In this document: positions 22,231 to 33,488 of the stretch, one piece after another
Numbering within the stretch: position 1 is the stretch's first letter
How the letters are laid out: each line of letters opens with the position of its first letter
Assembly: GCA_037074765.1 (NCBI GenBank)
Contig: JBAMDO010000160.1
Location: 1 to 64,000, forward strand
DNA length: 64,000 bases
Source: Mansonella perstans
Taxonomy: Eukaryota > Nematoda > Chromadorea > Rhabditida > Onchocercidae
Direction: 5' to 3'
Notes under the pieces: model-generated
Database searches by the model: none
What the model was told of the DNA's origin: nothing
Seen by the model: only the letters and a program-made list of their open reading frames with translations
Position numbers and translations under genes: made by a program

Positions 22231-24366
22231 ATGAAAGCACTATTTATTTTATACTTCGCCAGTTTCATTCTGCATACTCACACAAATCCATTTGATAAAT
22301 TGTGAGTATTTAACTTTTTTGAAACGTAATACAGCACAGATGTAAGAATTATATCACCGATCAATCCTGCTGATATAAATAAATCAAAAGTTTTATTCAT
22401 TTGCAATTTCTCTTTTTCTAGCATTCTGAAGGGTTACAGAAATCGGTTTTTGACTAATTTTCCCATTTAATTTTGTTTTACTGCATGTTAATATTAATGA
22501 ATTCAAAGATAAAACCAAATATTTGAAATTTTTATTGCAGACATAGTGACGACAATGCAGGTAAAATTCATGCTTTATATCAACAATATTATTCAGAGTA
22601 CAAAACTTACCTAAAAGAATTTGGTAAGTCAATTAATATTACTTTAATTTGCTATAAGTTCATTAATTTTCTTTAAAAAAGATTTTAGATTGTTAATTTT
22701 GAATAAAGTTGAATCATTCAGGATTTTTCATAAATTCCATTATTCGTTACAGACAAAAAACATGATCCATCGGTTCCGGAACAAGTCCGGTTACTTAAAT
22801 TTGCTCAATCAATAAAAAGGATTGATGAACATAATCAACGTTACAGCAAGGGGCTGGTAACATATAAATTAGGTCTGAATGAAATGAGCGATTGGGTTCG
22901 TAATTTTTATTCAGTAATGAAAATTCAAATTTAAACATCTAACAACAATTAATGTTTTATACTTCTGTTTTTTTCTTTTCTAACATTATTATTGCATCCT
23001 ATCATCCGTTTTACTTTTTTTCATTTTTTTGGTAGACCGAAGAGGAAAAAAAATTGCGTCTGGGATATCGACCAGATACGCGTTTAAAAGCAAAAGGTAA
23101 TATGAGCAAAATACTCGGGCAAAACCGATTCAAGCCGCTACCAAAGTCTTTTGATTACAGAAAGATAATAAAAATGGTGCCGGTACCAGACCAAGTAAGT
23201 GAAATTTTTTTTTTGAAATTATAGCGATTCTAATCTAAATCAATATCTTATTCTTTCAATTTTCATTTTCATTTTTATTTTGTTTGTTTTTCTTTTTACA
23301 TGCATGAAACGGTATTTTGAATATATTATATGAATTGGAATCAATTTTCAGGGTGAATGTGAAGTATGTTACATCTTTTCGGCACTAGCAACGCTTGAAA
23401 TGTATTACGCGCTCATGGATAAAAAACCAGCCATAAGATTATCAGTACAAGAAGTAATGGATTGTAGTGTATTGGGAAGATGCAACGGAACTGGTGGATC
23501 TCCTACAGATGTATATTGTGATTTATCGTTTCATTATGAACTGATTACTGACAAAAATTAGTTAATAATTGATGAAATGACAATAATGATCAGGTTTTTT
23601 ATTGGGTTGCTGAAAATGGTGTAACGACCGATAAAAATTATCCGTATAAAGAAGCTGATGGTATGTCTTGCCCAATAAATATGGCTCAACGAAGAAAGAG
23701 TGGATTAGCTGGCGCTGTTGTTTTACCTCCAAACAATGAAGAAGTCATCAGAAAGGTGTTAGCACTACATGGGCCTGTTGTGGTTCTATTACATGCGTCA
23801 GAACAAGACTTTTTGGATTATCGAGAGGGTAAATTTACAAAAATAGTAAAAATAAAACGGTAGTAAACGAAAATTAATCATATTTTTGAAATTAATAGAT
23901 TAAATTAATTCCATAATTTTTATTGCATAAAAATTTCCGATATTTACGACAATCCGAATTGTACAGAGAAAAATATAAATCATGCAGTGGTAGCGGTTGG
24001 TTATGGTGTCATAAATGGGATAAAATATTTCATCATCAGAAATAGGTATGTCAAATTCCCAGAAAAGTATATCAAATTTTAACAATTTTTTAAAAATCAG
24101 AATTTCTTTATTTTAAATTAATTCCAGTAATAAAGGGAATCGGGATAGAAATATGGAAATAATTTCTTCTTATATTCGAAATATATTTGACTTAATTTTG
24201 CTTTTCTTAAAATCATTGCAATTCGTGTTGCAGTTGGGGTGAGAGATGGGGTCAAAAAGGATATGGTCGTATCCGCGCTGGAGTATTCATGTGTGGTATT
24301 GGCCGAGAATCATTCATACCATTCTTCCTTAACAGAAATCCTCTTTCTAATGCAGAGCATTATTAG
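22231..24366 (+). CDS. Papain-family (cathepsin L-like) cysteine protease, second copy
   Basis: Eight exons: 22231-22301, 22541-22623, 22753-22895, 23036-23194, 23352-23510, 23594-23828, 23940-24045, 24234-24366, about 362 residues. The signal peptide (MKALFILYFASF), I29-type prosegment and mature domain are as in the gene at 5,824. Active-site region: PVPDQ, GECEVCYIFSA (catalytic Cys kept, following Trp replaced by Tyr), NHAVVAVGYG (His) and RNSWGERWG (Asn). It ends with an extra NRNPLSNAEHY tail relative to the first copy, and that region overlaps an antisense retroelement relic. Exon 7 again lacks an AG acceptor (TTTCCG followed by ATATTTAC). Exons 1-2 share near identity with the fragment at 2,792. 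Confidence 0.85.
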
Positions 24367-24950
24367 AATTGAATAACTGGATAAATATTTTATCATTCTT
24401 TCTTTTCTTGTAGCGAGTGATGACCATTGCATCATGCAAATCTGATGATAATTTCTTTCAATAATGTACAACGAGACACTAAAATTCAACATGGATTATC
24501 TGAGAAATATTTCATTGGAATTTCAAAATTAAAGTAAATATTCTTATTATTCATGCAGCAATAAACAATAATGCACCAGAAATACAAATAATAGTGATAA
24601 TAAGAATGTAAACTAGTGGCTAGATAAATATTTTACCATCAATAGCTAGATAAATATTTTACCATCCTTTTTTTCTTGTAGCGGGTGATTACAATCGCAT
24701 CACGCGAATCTGATGATAATTCGAATTTCCTCCAACAATGTACAATGAGACAGCGAAATGGTTTGGTAAATATTTCGTCGGGACTTCAAAATTAAAGTAA
24801 ATATTCTTACAAAAAACTATTGTGCACCAAAAATACGAATATGATAATAAGAATTGTAAACAATCTTGAAGTACCGTACAAAAGAATAAACAAATCACTG
24901 ATAACAAAATTGAGCAAAATTATGAAATAAATATGTCGAAGCAAAAGCAC
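24367..24950. repeat. Doubled 3' flank of the protease gene
   Basis: The 3' flank/spacer occurs twice in tandem (24,367-24,625 and 24,640-24,950), the joint marked by two copies of TAGCTAGATAAATATTTTACC-like sequence. On the minus strand a short stretch of each copy reads like a non-LTR reverse transcriptase (for example DFRDAIVITRYKKK-type residues). Confidence 0.65.
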
Positions 24951-25039
24951 GTGAAAACGATAAGGTAGCAAAGGCTAATGAGATATCTTCTGAGAGACTT
25001 CTGAGATATGTTCAGAAAATGAAATATTTTCTGAACATG

Positions 25040-25600
25040 GAGGCCAAACACCTCATGCTGAATTTCACGCGCTAGTTGTACATTATTTGGAGAAATACGA
25101 ATTACTGTGAGATTTTCATGATGCAGTCATCATCACTCTTTATAAGAAAAAAAAAGCAAGTTAAACTATCCATATTACCGAAGCATAACTCTTCTCTCTA
25201 CAAGGTTTGCAAGAACATTTCTCAACAGATTAATCTCCGCTATTGCCGAAGAACCTGAAATCAGTATGACTTCAGAGCTAATAGAAATGCTTCTGATATG
25301 GTATTCTTTCTTAAGCAACTACAAGAGAAAAATAAAGAACAAAACAAAAACAAAGAAAATCCGAAAACGCACAATAAGTTCGTGAAATCTAGCATGGATT
25401 ACTTGGCTCTATGCTTCCACAGTTCAGGTTAGATCCCATCAACCTCAGCTGCCTTGCCAACAGCCGTGAAGGACTTGTCTCGATCCGTCACAAATCTTGC
25501 AAATTTAATAGGAATACACGTGTTTATCGATATTTCAAGTCTAGCATATTCATTGCAATATATTTAATGAGTCAAGAAATGGAGGAACAAAATTATCGTT
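25040..25600 (+). mobile_element. Non-LTR (LINE) reverse transcriptase relic
   Basis: Reading across several frameshifts gives typical LINE reverse transcriptase segments: DFHDAVIITLYKKK (about 25,110-25,150), YYRSITLLSTRFARTFLNRL followed by ISAIAEE (about 25,175-25,250), YDFRANRNASDMVFFLKQLQ (about 25,265-25,325), and NSREGL (about 25,459-25,476). The catalytic FxDD region is not seen. Multiple stops and frameshifts show it is dead. It directly precedes a BEL/Pao relic, suggesting nested or adjacent insertion. Confidence 0.75.
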
Positions 25601-26899
25601 AATTTTTGCTAAATCTCGCACTGATCTTATCAAGGAAATGACCATATCGGGCGATTCTCATCTATTCGACATAAGGGTAAACTATGGTCAGTCTAAATGC
25701 ACATTAAATTGGATGAAGAATCATTGTAGCCTATTAACAAGATCTATCTAAAATCGAGTCGAGGAGACACATAAAACTAAATTTACGTTTCGTTACATCC
25801 CAACCCAGTGGAATGACCTCAAAAAATTTAGGTACTTCACACCATGATGGCAAAGAAATCAGAAGAAAAAGAAACAGTAAATTTTTTAATGTATCCACAA
25901 CAGGGATATGATTTCGATAGCGATAACGAATCCGAGAAAAAGCGAAGGTTACACGAACATACATGAACATTACAATCTTCAATTTATAGATGGTAGACGT
26001 TCAAAATGGTTAAAATTATTACGAACAAGAGCGCGGATCCTCAGCTTCATTAATTAACAATTAAAGGTTGTCATAGCTACAAACATTTTCTACAGAGGAA
26101 AATCACTTCACGACAATATTGTAAATAGGCAGAATGGCTATTAATCAGACGAAGTGCAATCCGAAGAGACAAAGGATGAAGTAAACAAGCTATTCTATAT
26201 CGACGACAAGAAACTATGGAGATCTAACATCGATTGAAGAACTCAGAGCTGAATGAAAACAGTAAACATCCTATTTATCTCTCTCGACACAATTCAGTAA
26301 CGGAACTCCTTACGCTAGATCAGTACGAGGACCTATACTCTTTCAGAGTTGAATGAGAAATAGATATGGATATCCAAAGAAAGATCCGAAGTCAAACGAA
26401 TGATAAATAAATTCATTGAATGAAATTCCAGATCATCCAAGTTATAAGGGATTTAGTACTTAACTAGAAAAGTATTCCAAAGAAATTTCTCGTCTAAAAG
26501 AGTGGAGAAAAGAATTCATCATCAGAAAGAAATTGTGCTTGTAAATGAACCTGATATTCCACGTGGGATGTGGGAAATATCCAGGATTAAGGATATCACC
26601 AGGGATGCGGAAAATAGCCAGGATTAAGGATTTAGAATAGATAAAAACGAAGTAAGAAGCATCCAGTTAGAAATAGTCTTAGAAATCTTATCGATCGACC
26701 AGCAAACATGTTGTACCTCCTCGAAATTGATAGCGAAGAAAATTATCTCGACTTCAGCATAAAGACAACAGAGAAATTCAGGCAACTCAATAAAACATCG
26801 AGAAACTCGAAGATCCCATATCGCTCCGAATTAAAAGCGCCACAAAGCGACAACCTCAATCAAAGAAACAAACAAGTATCACTTCCTCTCGTTCGGGAG
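25590..26899 (+). mobile_element. BEL/Pao LTR retrotransposon pol relic
   Basis: Fragments in BEL/Pao order: RNase H-like region (LIFAKSRTDLIKEMT, about 25,600-25,645; TLNWMKNH and RVEETHK with FTFRYIPTQ, about 25,710-25,810), a KLLRTRARILSFIN segment (about 26,010-26,055), an integrase N-terminal part ([19 protein letters not shown], about 26,235-26,300) and the integrase C-terminal domain (LVNEPDIPRGMWE, about 26,540-26,580; then DRPANMLYLLEIDSEE, about 26,695-26,745). The integrase catalytic core and the whole gag/protease/RT part are missing. An open frame of 78 codons at 26,708-26,944 is the tail of this gene. Confidence 0.8.
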
Positions 26900-27307
26900 T
26901 GTCGGAAAAAACCGAAGCAAATTTCCTGCCAATATGTTAAATGAGTGATTTATATAAATTTTATAGCATATAGTGGATGGTAATGTTTAAATTTTTCTCA
27001 CGGCTTAGGTAATTTCTGCAGTAATAATACATAAAGCTCGTTGAACATTGCAAGCTTTCCTTTATTATCTCATTTTCACCCAACATTTGCAATAGTAGAC
27101 CAAGACTTTTGTAAGAATTAAATTTATGCTCTCAACTACCAATATGTAATTCTTTATCACTTGTAAAATGCAATCTTGTTCAAGTATTTACCAACTGTCT
27201 AAAGTTATACCTAAATCTTTTCTATGCTTATCAATGTTACTAAAAAAAGAAGAATGGAATACATTTTCTGGCACTCAATTCCATTTCAACGCACCGGTAA
27301 TCCGACA
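26900..27307 (+). repeat. Long terminal repeat of the BEL/Pao element (3' LTR)
   Basis: Begins TGTCGG and ends CCGACA, the inverted ends expected of an LTR, 408 bp long and directly after the end of the pol relic. No matching 5' LTR is seen in the window, so the element is truncated on its left. Confidence 0.65.
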
Positions 27308-29244
27308 CTCCAGTGGCGTCTTGACGATTTAATCTAATAGGCTCGGCCACTGAACGATATCCTACTTGCTTAATCCTAATTGTTCAAGAATTTGGGATGT
27401 AGGATTATCTTAAATAAAATTCTTTTAACTGTGTTATTGCTATAACAAGTCATTACTTTTTACTACAATCAACTCTTTTTCCTAAATGTCGAATTCTTCA
27501 TCAGCCAAATTATAATATTATAAAATCCAATTTTCTCACGATAGGCATCCATGAAAGAGAAGCGCACTTTTTTACGCATTTTGAGAATCAGAAACTATCA
27601 AAAAAAATTTTCAATTTTCAAGAGCAGTGGTTGAATTAGAAATTGATTCGATTCTTTTTTGCTTCTGCGAACAGTGAGTGTAATAAATTTGATTTGAAAG
27701 TATTAAAAATAGAAGACAGAACGTCGATAATTTATGAAAAATCAAATTTGATATAAAATTAAAAAATAAACTAAACTACTAATTTTGACTCTAATCCGCT
27801 AAATTCGTCACTTTAATTCTCAAACAACTTCAACATGATATAGCCAAATCGATTATTCATTTTTTGCCTCTTGAGCTAATAAAATGAATTTGTTTGCTTT
27901 ATCCTAATATATCTTTGTTGTTACACATGTCAATTCTCATGCGGTCATTTCTCAAAACTTTTCCACATGAACTTCATTGCCCTCTTCTGTTTTTTGCCTA
28001 CATTTGCTTCGCCATGCCCAATTTTTCAGAAGTTTCCCCCAAAAAAATGATTTCCCTTTCTCAATATTCTGTTCGAGAAAAAAAAAAAAATAGTTTAAAT
28101 GGATACTCAAAAAAGATAACTAATACTTGACATCTTTTGAGCCTTTAACATTTTTTAAATTCTTCCATCAAAATCACTGATTTTAGCAAATTTTTAGAAC
28201 TTTTATAGCCATAGAAAAATTTAAATATTTATTTAAAGTTGCGTAGTAACTTTAAGTCTATAAGAATAACGCTTTATTCTTCGCCAGCAGAGAAACCAAA
28301 TTTAATCCTACTACTAGTGATCCTATCATAACTGCGGCAACGATCACAGCAGGAGTTTTGATGTCTCAGAATCTATTTCTTTTTTTTTATTTAAATCGGA
28401 AGCATCCGCAAATTTACAATCAGATTGGTTGAAGCTAATGGCAACAATGGCAATATGGAATGACCGCATTACTGTCACTAGTTTTAGTTTTTCAAACTCT
28501 GGAAGATCAACTCTACTAATTGTTCAGGATTTGTACATCTAAAAGTTTTATTTTTATGCTCTAGAATTCCAGCCGATGCAAAATAATCAGAGATTATGAA
28601 GCACTGTTTTGATAAATTTTCATTCGCACTTTTCCTTTATTCCTATTTTTTCTAATATAAAATTCGAAACATGTTGCAACAAAATTAATGCTATCAAAAT
28701 ACAAAATTTTTATAATTTCTGCAGTTCGATGAATTTCGCAAAAGTCGACTTGGCTTTGCAAATCGGTATCTTCGCTTGCTTTATATATTTATCGATGTAA
28801 TACATTTATCGATATTTGATCATGTATTTCATTATTTTGATCATAGCTTGCATCACTAATACAGGTAATTTGCATGCTTTCATTATATCTGAGTAAAACT
28901 GAGGTCAAACTTTTCAACAAATTAAGTGCATTTGAAATTGGCAATGAATCAAAGATTTTAACATTGCGATAGCAGTAGATGATCAATGAAACTGTAGGCG
29001 CGAAGCTGTAAACTTTTAGGGCCATTATGTATATTCCTGTGCACCTTACTTGAAAAAATCTCATAGCTTCTTCATCCAAAATTCTTTGTTCTTTAAAGGC
29101 TCACTTCCGGAACCTTTTGCAATTCAAGCTATCCATTTCTGTTTAATCATCCGTTTAAGCTGCTAGTTCAAATTTGCTTAAGTTTAAATTTGTAAAAATA
29201 ATATTCCATTTGCTCTAAATTTTCCATTGCTTGAAGTGTAGTAG
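27308..29244. other. Gene-poor stretch before the nicotinic receptor
   Basis: AT-rich sequence that must contain the promoter and signal-peptide exon of the receptor gene, which I could not place. An ATG at 27,967 opens a plausible signal peptide (MNFIALFCFLPTFAS), but its likely donor leaves the wrong phase for the exon at 29,245. Confidence 0.4.
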
Positions 29245-32200
29245 GAGAAAAAGAGACGCGTGATGATATTGACGGCAAACAAATTACCGATGAGCAACGT
29301 CTCTTGCGTCATTTACTTGGGCAATATGAAAAGGCCATAAGACCTGTGAGGAATGCTTCCAATACAGTGGTGGTAAGAATGGGCTTGACGATGACCAATA
29401 TTTTCGATATGGTTCCACTTTTTTTTATCCTTTATTTATCCAAGATGCAACAAGCAACGGATAACTGAGAGGCATCCAAACATCTTTCGAGTGCATCATT
29501 TGATATTTCGGGGAAGAGAAAAAAATCTTCCAGTTTATTAGAATGTTGAATGGTGAAATGTGGTTTATATCCAACAACTACCGAGACTGCTAGGAAATGC
29601 TTATTAGTCTGGGAATCAGTAATTATCCAATATATATCTTTAATAGGTTCATAAAATCTTTGAAATCATTTTCAATCAGTTTCTTCGAAAGCAATAATGC
29701 GCAAACAGAAAATGTCGCATCAAATGTTTAAAGTTTCATTCACATGAAACAAAAAAAAAAAGTATTTCAGGATGAAAAGAATCAAGTGCTAACAATAAAT
29801 GTATGGTTAGATCAAGTTAGTTCATCTTTTATTATCATGAATAATTCGGAGTTTCGCTTATCGCTTTTTTTCAAATTCTGTTGAATTTTATTTTAAGAAA
29901 GAACAAGTTCAGAATTGCAGGAATGGAAAGATGAATTATTAATTTGGGATCCGACGAAATTTGGTGGAATTGAATCCATTCGGATACCATGCAACTTAAT
30001 ATGGTTACCTGATATCGTTCTTTACAACAAGTATATTTGCATCAAATTATAATTTAAAATTAATGAAATTCTCAGCAGATAATTATTATTTTCCTGGAAT
30101 TACAGAATTTTAGATATGAACAAATTAAAATGATTCTAAAGCTTTCAAGTTCCACACATTTTTTCTTTCATTTGACAATCTGTTGAATTACAGAAATAAT
30201 ATTTAGTGCGGATGATTATACAACTGACTCTATGAATTCACGTGCCATATTATTCTACGATGGCACCGTTTTTTGGCCTCCGTTAACGCAACTTCGTAGT
30301 ACTTGTAAAACTGATGTCACCTATTTTCCATTCGACAGTCAGCATTGCGCAATTAAATTTGGCTCATGGACTTATCATGGTTTCAAATTATATTAATCAA
30401 AAATCATATTAATCAAATTTTCAAATTATATTAGTAGAAAAATTTCAAATTATATTATCTTCAAAACTTAGCTTTAATGCCTGACTAACGTACTTGAACA
30501 AAAATATTATTGTTTGCCATTAAATTTATAAATGTTATAGATAATAAATAGCATTTATCTATAAAATTAGTATAATGTTGGTCTATAATAATTAATAGTG
30601 TTTATTTATAAAATATTTATCTATATTGGAATTTGTATACAAGAATTCATAAATAAATCTATTGGATTTGTAAAAAAGAGATCAGAAATCATAAACAAAT
30701 CTATTAGATTAGTAAAAAAGAAATCTGTTCAGGTCTTCAAGTGGATATTACAAACCGCAGTATAAATGTTAATTTAAGTAATTATGTAGAATCCGGCGAA
30801 TTCGATTTGGTAGAGATATTCCAGAAACGTCGAGTTGTTAGTTATACGTGTTGCCTGGAACCGTATCCAGATGTTACATTTTACATTCATTTAAGAAGAA
30901 AGGTTATTCATAACATTCACTGCAAACATATGATTTTTCCCGATTTACTCACCTCGAGTAAGCAAAACGAAAATGTTTAGCTCAGAATAATTAAAGAGTA
31001 ATTGACGGAAACATATATTTGAACTTGCAAATGAAAAAAAATCCTTCGTAAAATCGTAATCTTAGCTTGAGTTTTTTCTTATTATTCAATAAAATGAGTA
31101 ATTTCAGTTAAAAAAAAAAATTAAAAAATTGTATTTCGCTTATATTTTCTTGACATTGAAATTGTTTGGAATTTTATAAATAATTAATGACATATAGAGA
31201 ATTGAAACGAAAAAGTAACGGAATTTATACAATGAAAATTTCTTTCAGACACTTTATTACATATACAATGTTGTTTCTCCATGCTTAATAATGTCCGTTT
31301 TAACACTGCTTGGTACTTCATTTCATTCCAATTTTTAATTGAATTTTACATCTCAATAAATTGTTATTTTTTAATTCACAAGCCATAAATATGTTAAGAA
31401 TGAAACGAAACGTCTATACAAATTTAATATCGTTTATTTTCGTATGTTTTTTTTTATCCAAATAAAAATAGAGCTTTCAAACTCCTATATTTTTAACATT
31501 AAATCAAAAATGACGTGTTAGATATGAAAAAATGATGCAGTGAGGATTAAAATAGTATAAATCAGAATTTAAGATACAAATTCACAATTTAAACTTTCGA
31601 CCAACATTTCAAATTATATTTTCATTTTAGATGCATGAAAAATTGCCATATAATTTATTGCAGAAATTTTTTTAGTATTTATTTTACCACCCGATTCAAA
31701 CGAAAAAATCACACTGGGAATTACAGTTCTACTTGCATTCTCGGTAAATGCATTTTGTTATAGGAACGAAATGTACAAAGATTACACTAAATGATGATCC
31801 AAGTGATCCCAAGTTCAAATCATTTATTTTTTTTAAAGAAAATAAATTGAATAGTTTTTGAAATTCCAATTTTTTTGTCGTGCAATTTTCGCTAATAAAC
31901 GAAATTAAAATGAATATAATTCTTTTTGTTAAGCCATTAAAAAAGAAGAATTCATGATTCATCTGGATAAATTTATTGAATTTTGATTAATTCTTACAAT
32001 TTTTTTCTCTCAATTTCAGGTTTCTGTGTTAGCTATAGCAGAAAAAATGCCAGAAACAAGTGATTCGATACCTTTAATTGGAATCTATTTGACGATTATT
32101 ATGCTTTTGACTAGTATATCTGTCATTATGACTGTCATGGTATGATATATAAAAATTTCATTTTTCGTTCAATTTCAATTCCTACAGTTTTGTAAGAATT

Positions 32201-33266
32201 TTGCAATTATGCATATCAATGAAAATCGTTTTCAAAACGAAAGCGATATATTTTTATTAATCATTCCTGGCATTTTCCAATGAATCATTTCAATTATTGT
32301 ATATTCATATTGCTTGATGAATGCTTTTCTCTGGATTTTTTTTTTCAGGTGCTAAATTTTCATTATCGTGGTCCATTTGATCGTTCAGTACCAAAATGGG
32401 TCAATTTACTTATCTTGCAAAAATTACGGCATTTATTAAGAATGCCTTTACAATATGCACAAAACAATAGAAATATTTTGTATATTTCAAATGGTCAACC
32501 ACGTGAAACATACTCACCAAGAGTCATTGGTCAGTCTTTGTTCTGTAATTACTTCCGTTCTTAAATTTTAAAACTTTGCTACAAAATATCAACATAAGTA
32601 TACTTTGATTGGTAATTTTAGCCATATAATTACAAAAATAAAAAATTGGTCAATTTGTTTGAGGCTTAAAATTACGTGATCAACTTAACGATCAGTTATT
32701 TTGGTTGCAAGAACCCGAATTCATCAGTTTCGGTAGACATTTAACAGCACATAGAAAACAAAGTGTCGATTTACAAATTCGCTTTCACAAATTTTTGCAG
32801 GTTGCTTTATTCTCACATAATTTCCAGTCTATATAATTTAATTGTCGAAATTTTTACTAATATTAATTTAGGAACACATGGAGGACCTTAAAATTTTTGC
32901 ATAAAATTCCAGAAAAAAAAATGGCCAAAACGAAATACAACATTTTATTGTTAACAATTTAAAAAAGATATGTATAATTTAGTAATTTAAATTTCACTCC
33001 CTATCTCACAAATCTTTTGGGTTTTTGGATTCAAATTAATCTTGAATTGAACATTGTAGATGCTTTTGAGACGTCGAGAAACGAATGAATTACATCAGAT
33101 GTTGATGAATGAATGGCGTCAAGTAGCTCATGTAATCGATCGTTTACTATTTTGGATATTTCTTTTATGTACCGCGATAATAACTGTTATTTTACTTGTC
33201 ATTATACCAATTAGGTATCGTATATTTGATGATTCTATTCCAGAAAATTTTGATTGGAATGTATAA
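29245..33266 (+). CDS. Nicotinic acetylcholine receptor alpha-type subunit (5' end missing)
   Basis: Eleven exons: 29245-29411, 29771-29815, 29921-30030, 30207-30379, 30733-30902, 31249-31312, 31676-31743, 32020-32139, 32349-32529, 32664-32800, 33060-33266, about 480 residues without the signal peptide. A Cys-loop ligand-gated cation channel of the cell membrane. The extracellular domain has [18 protein letters not shown], the Cys loop [15 protein letters not shown] and, in loop C, the adjacent cysteines [10 protein letters not shown] that mark an alpha, agonist-binding subunit. M1 starts [11 protein letters not shown]2 starts after PPDSNEK with the Glu expected for cation selectivity; M3 ends ISVIMTVM; M4 lies in the last exon. 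The VLNFHYRGP sequence after M3 resembles the ACR-16/alpha7-like group, a tentative placement. The first exon starts mid-codon, so an upstream exon is needed. Confidence 0.9.
30380..30732. repeat. Intronic AT-rich short repeats
   Basis: The receptor intron holds imperfect direct repeats: TTTCAAATTATATTA three times near 30,380-30,455, TTTATCTATA-type units near 30,540-30,625, and two copies of a unit with AAATCTATTGGATT/AAATCTATTAGATT near 30,650-30,725. No gene is evident. Confidence 0.5.
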
Positions 33267-33322
33267 TTAAGAATTCTGCTCAGATCTGATTCATCTTGAT
33301 TCTTTGACTTTTTTTTTCAATA

Positions 33323-33328
33323 TTTATT
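33323..33328 (-). promoter_or_regulatory. Possible polyadenylation signal of troponin C
   Basis: AATAAA on the minus strand about 160 bases after the troponin C stop, within the short convergent gap to the receptor gene, so the 3' untranslated regions may nearly meet. Confidence 0.35.
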
Positions 33329-33488
33329 ACATTTTATTTAAATATTATTTGAACTATATATTATTGACAGTACGTATAGTATCATAAAACAAGCGATTAA
33401 ATATACGTCATAAATACAGGGAGATTTTACGTACAGTAGTTAAATTAAAGGTGAACATTTAAAAATTGTCAAGTGTTTTTTTTTTACT

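Noticed and set aside
27967..28030. Signal-peptide-like exon as the first exon of the nicotinic receptor
   Set aside because: Its likely donor leaves two bases of a codon, whereas the exon at 29,245 needs one, so they cannot be joined directly.
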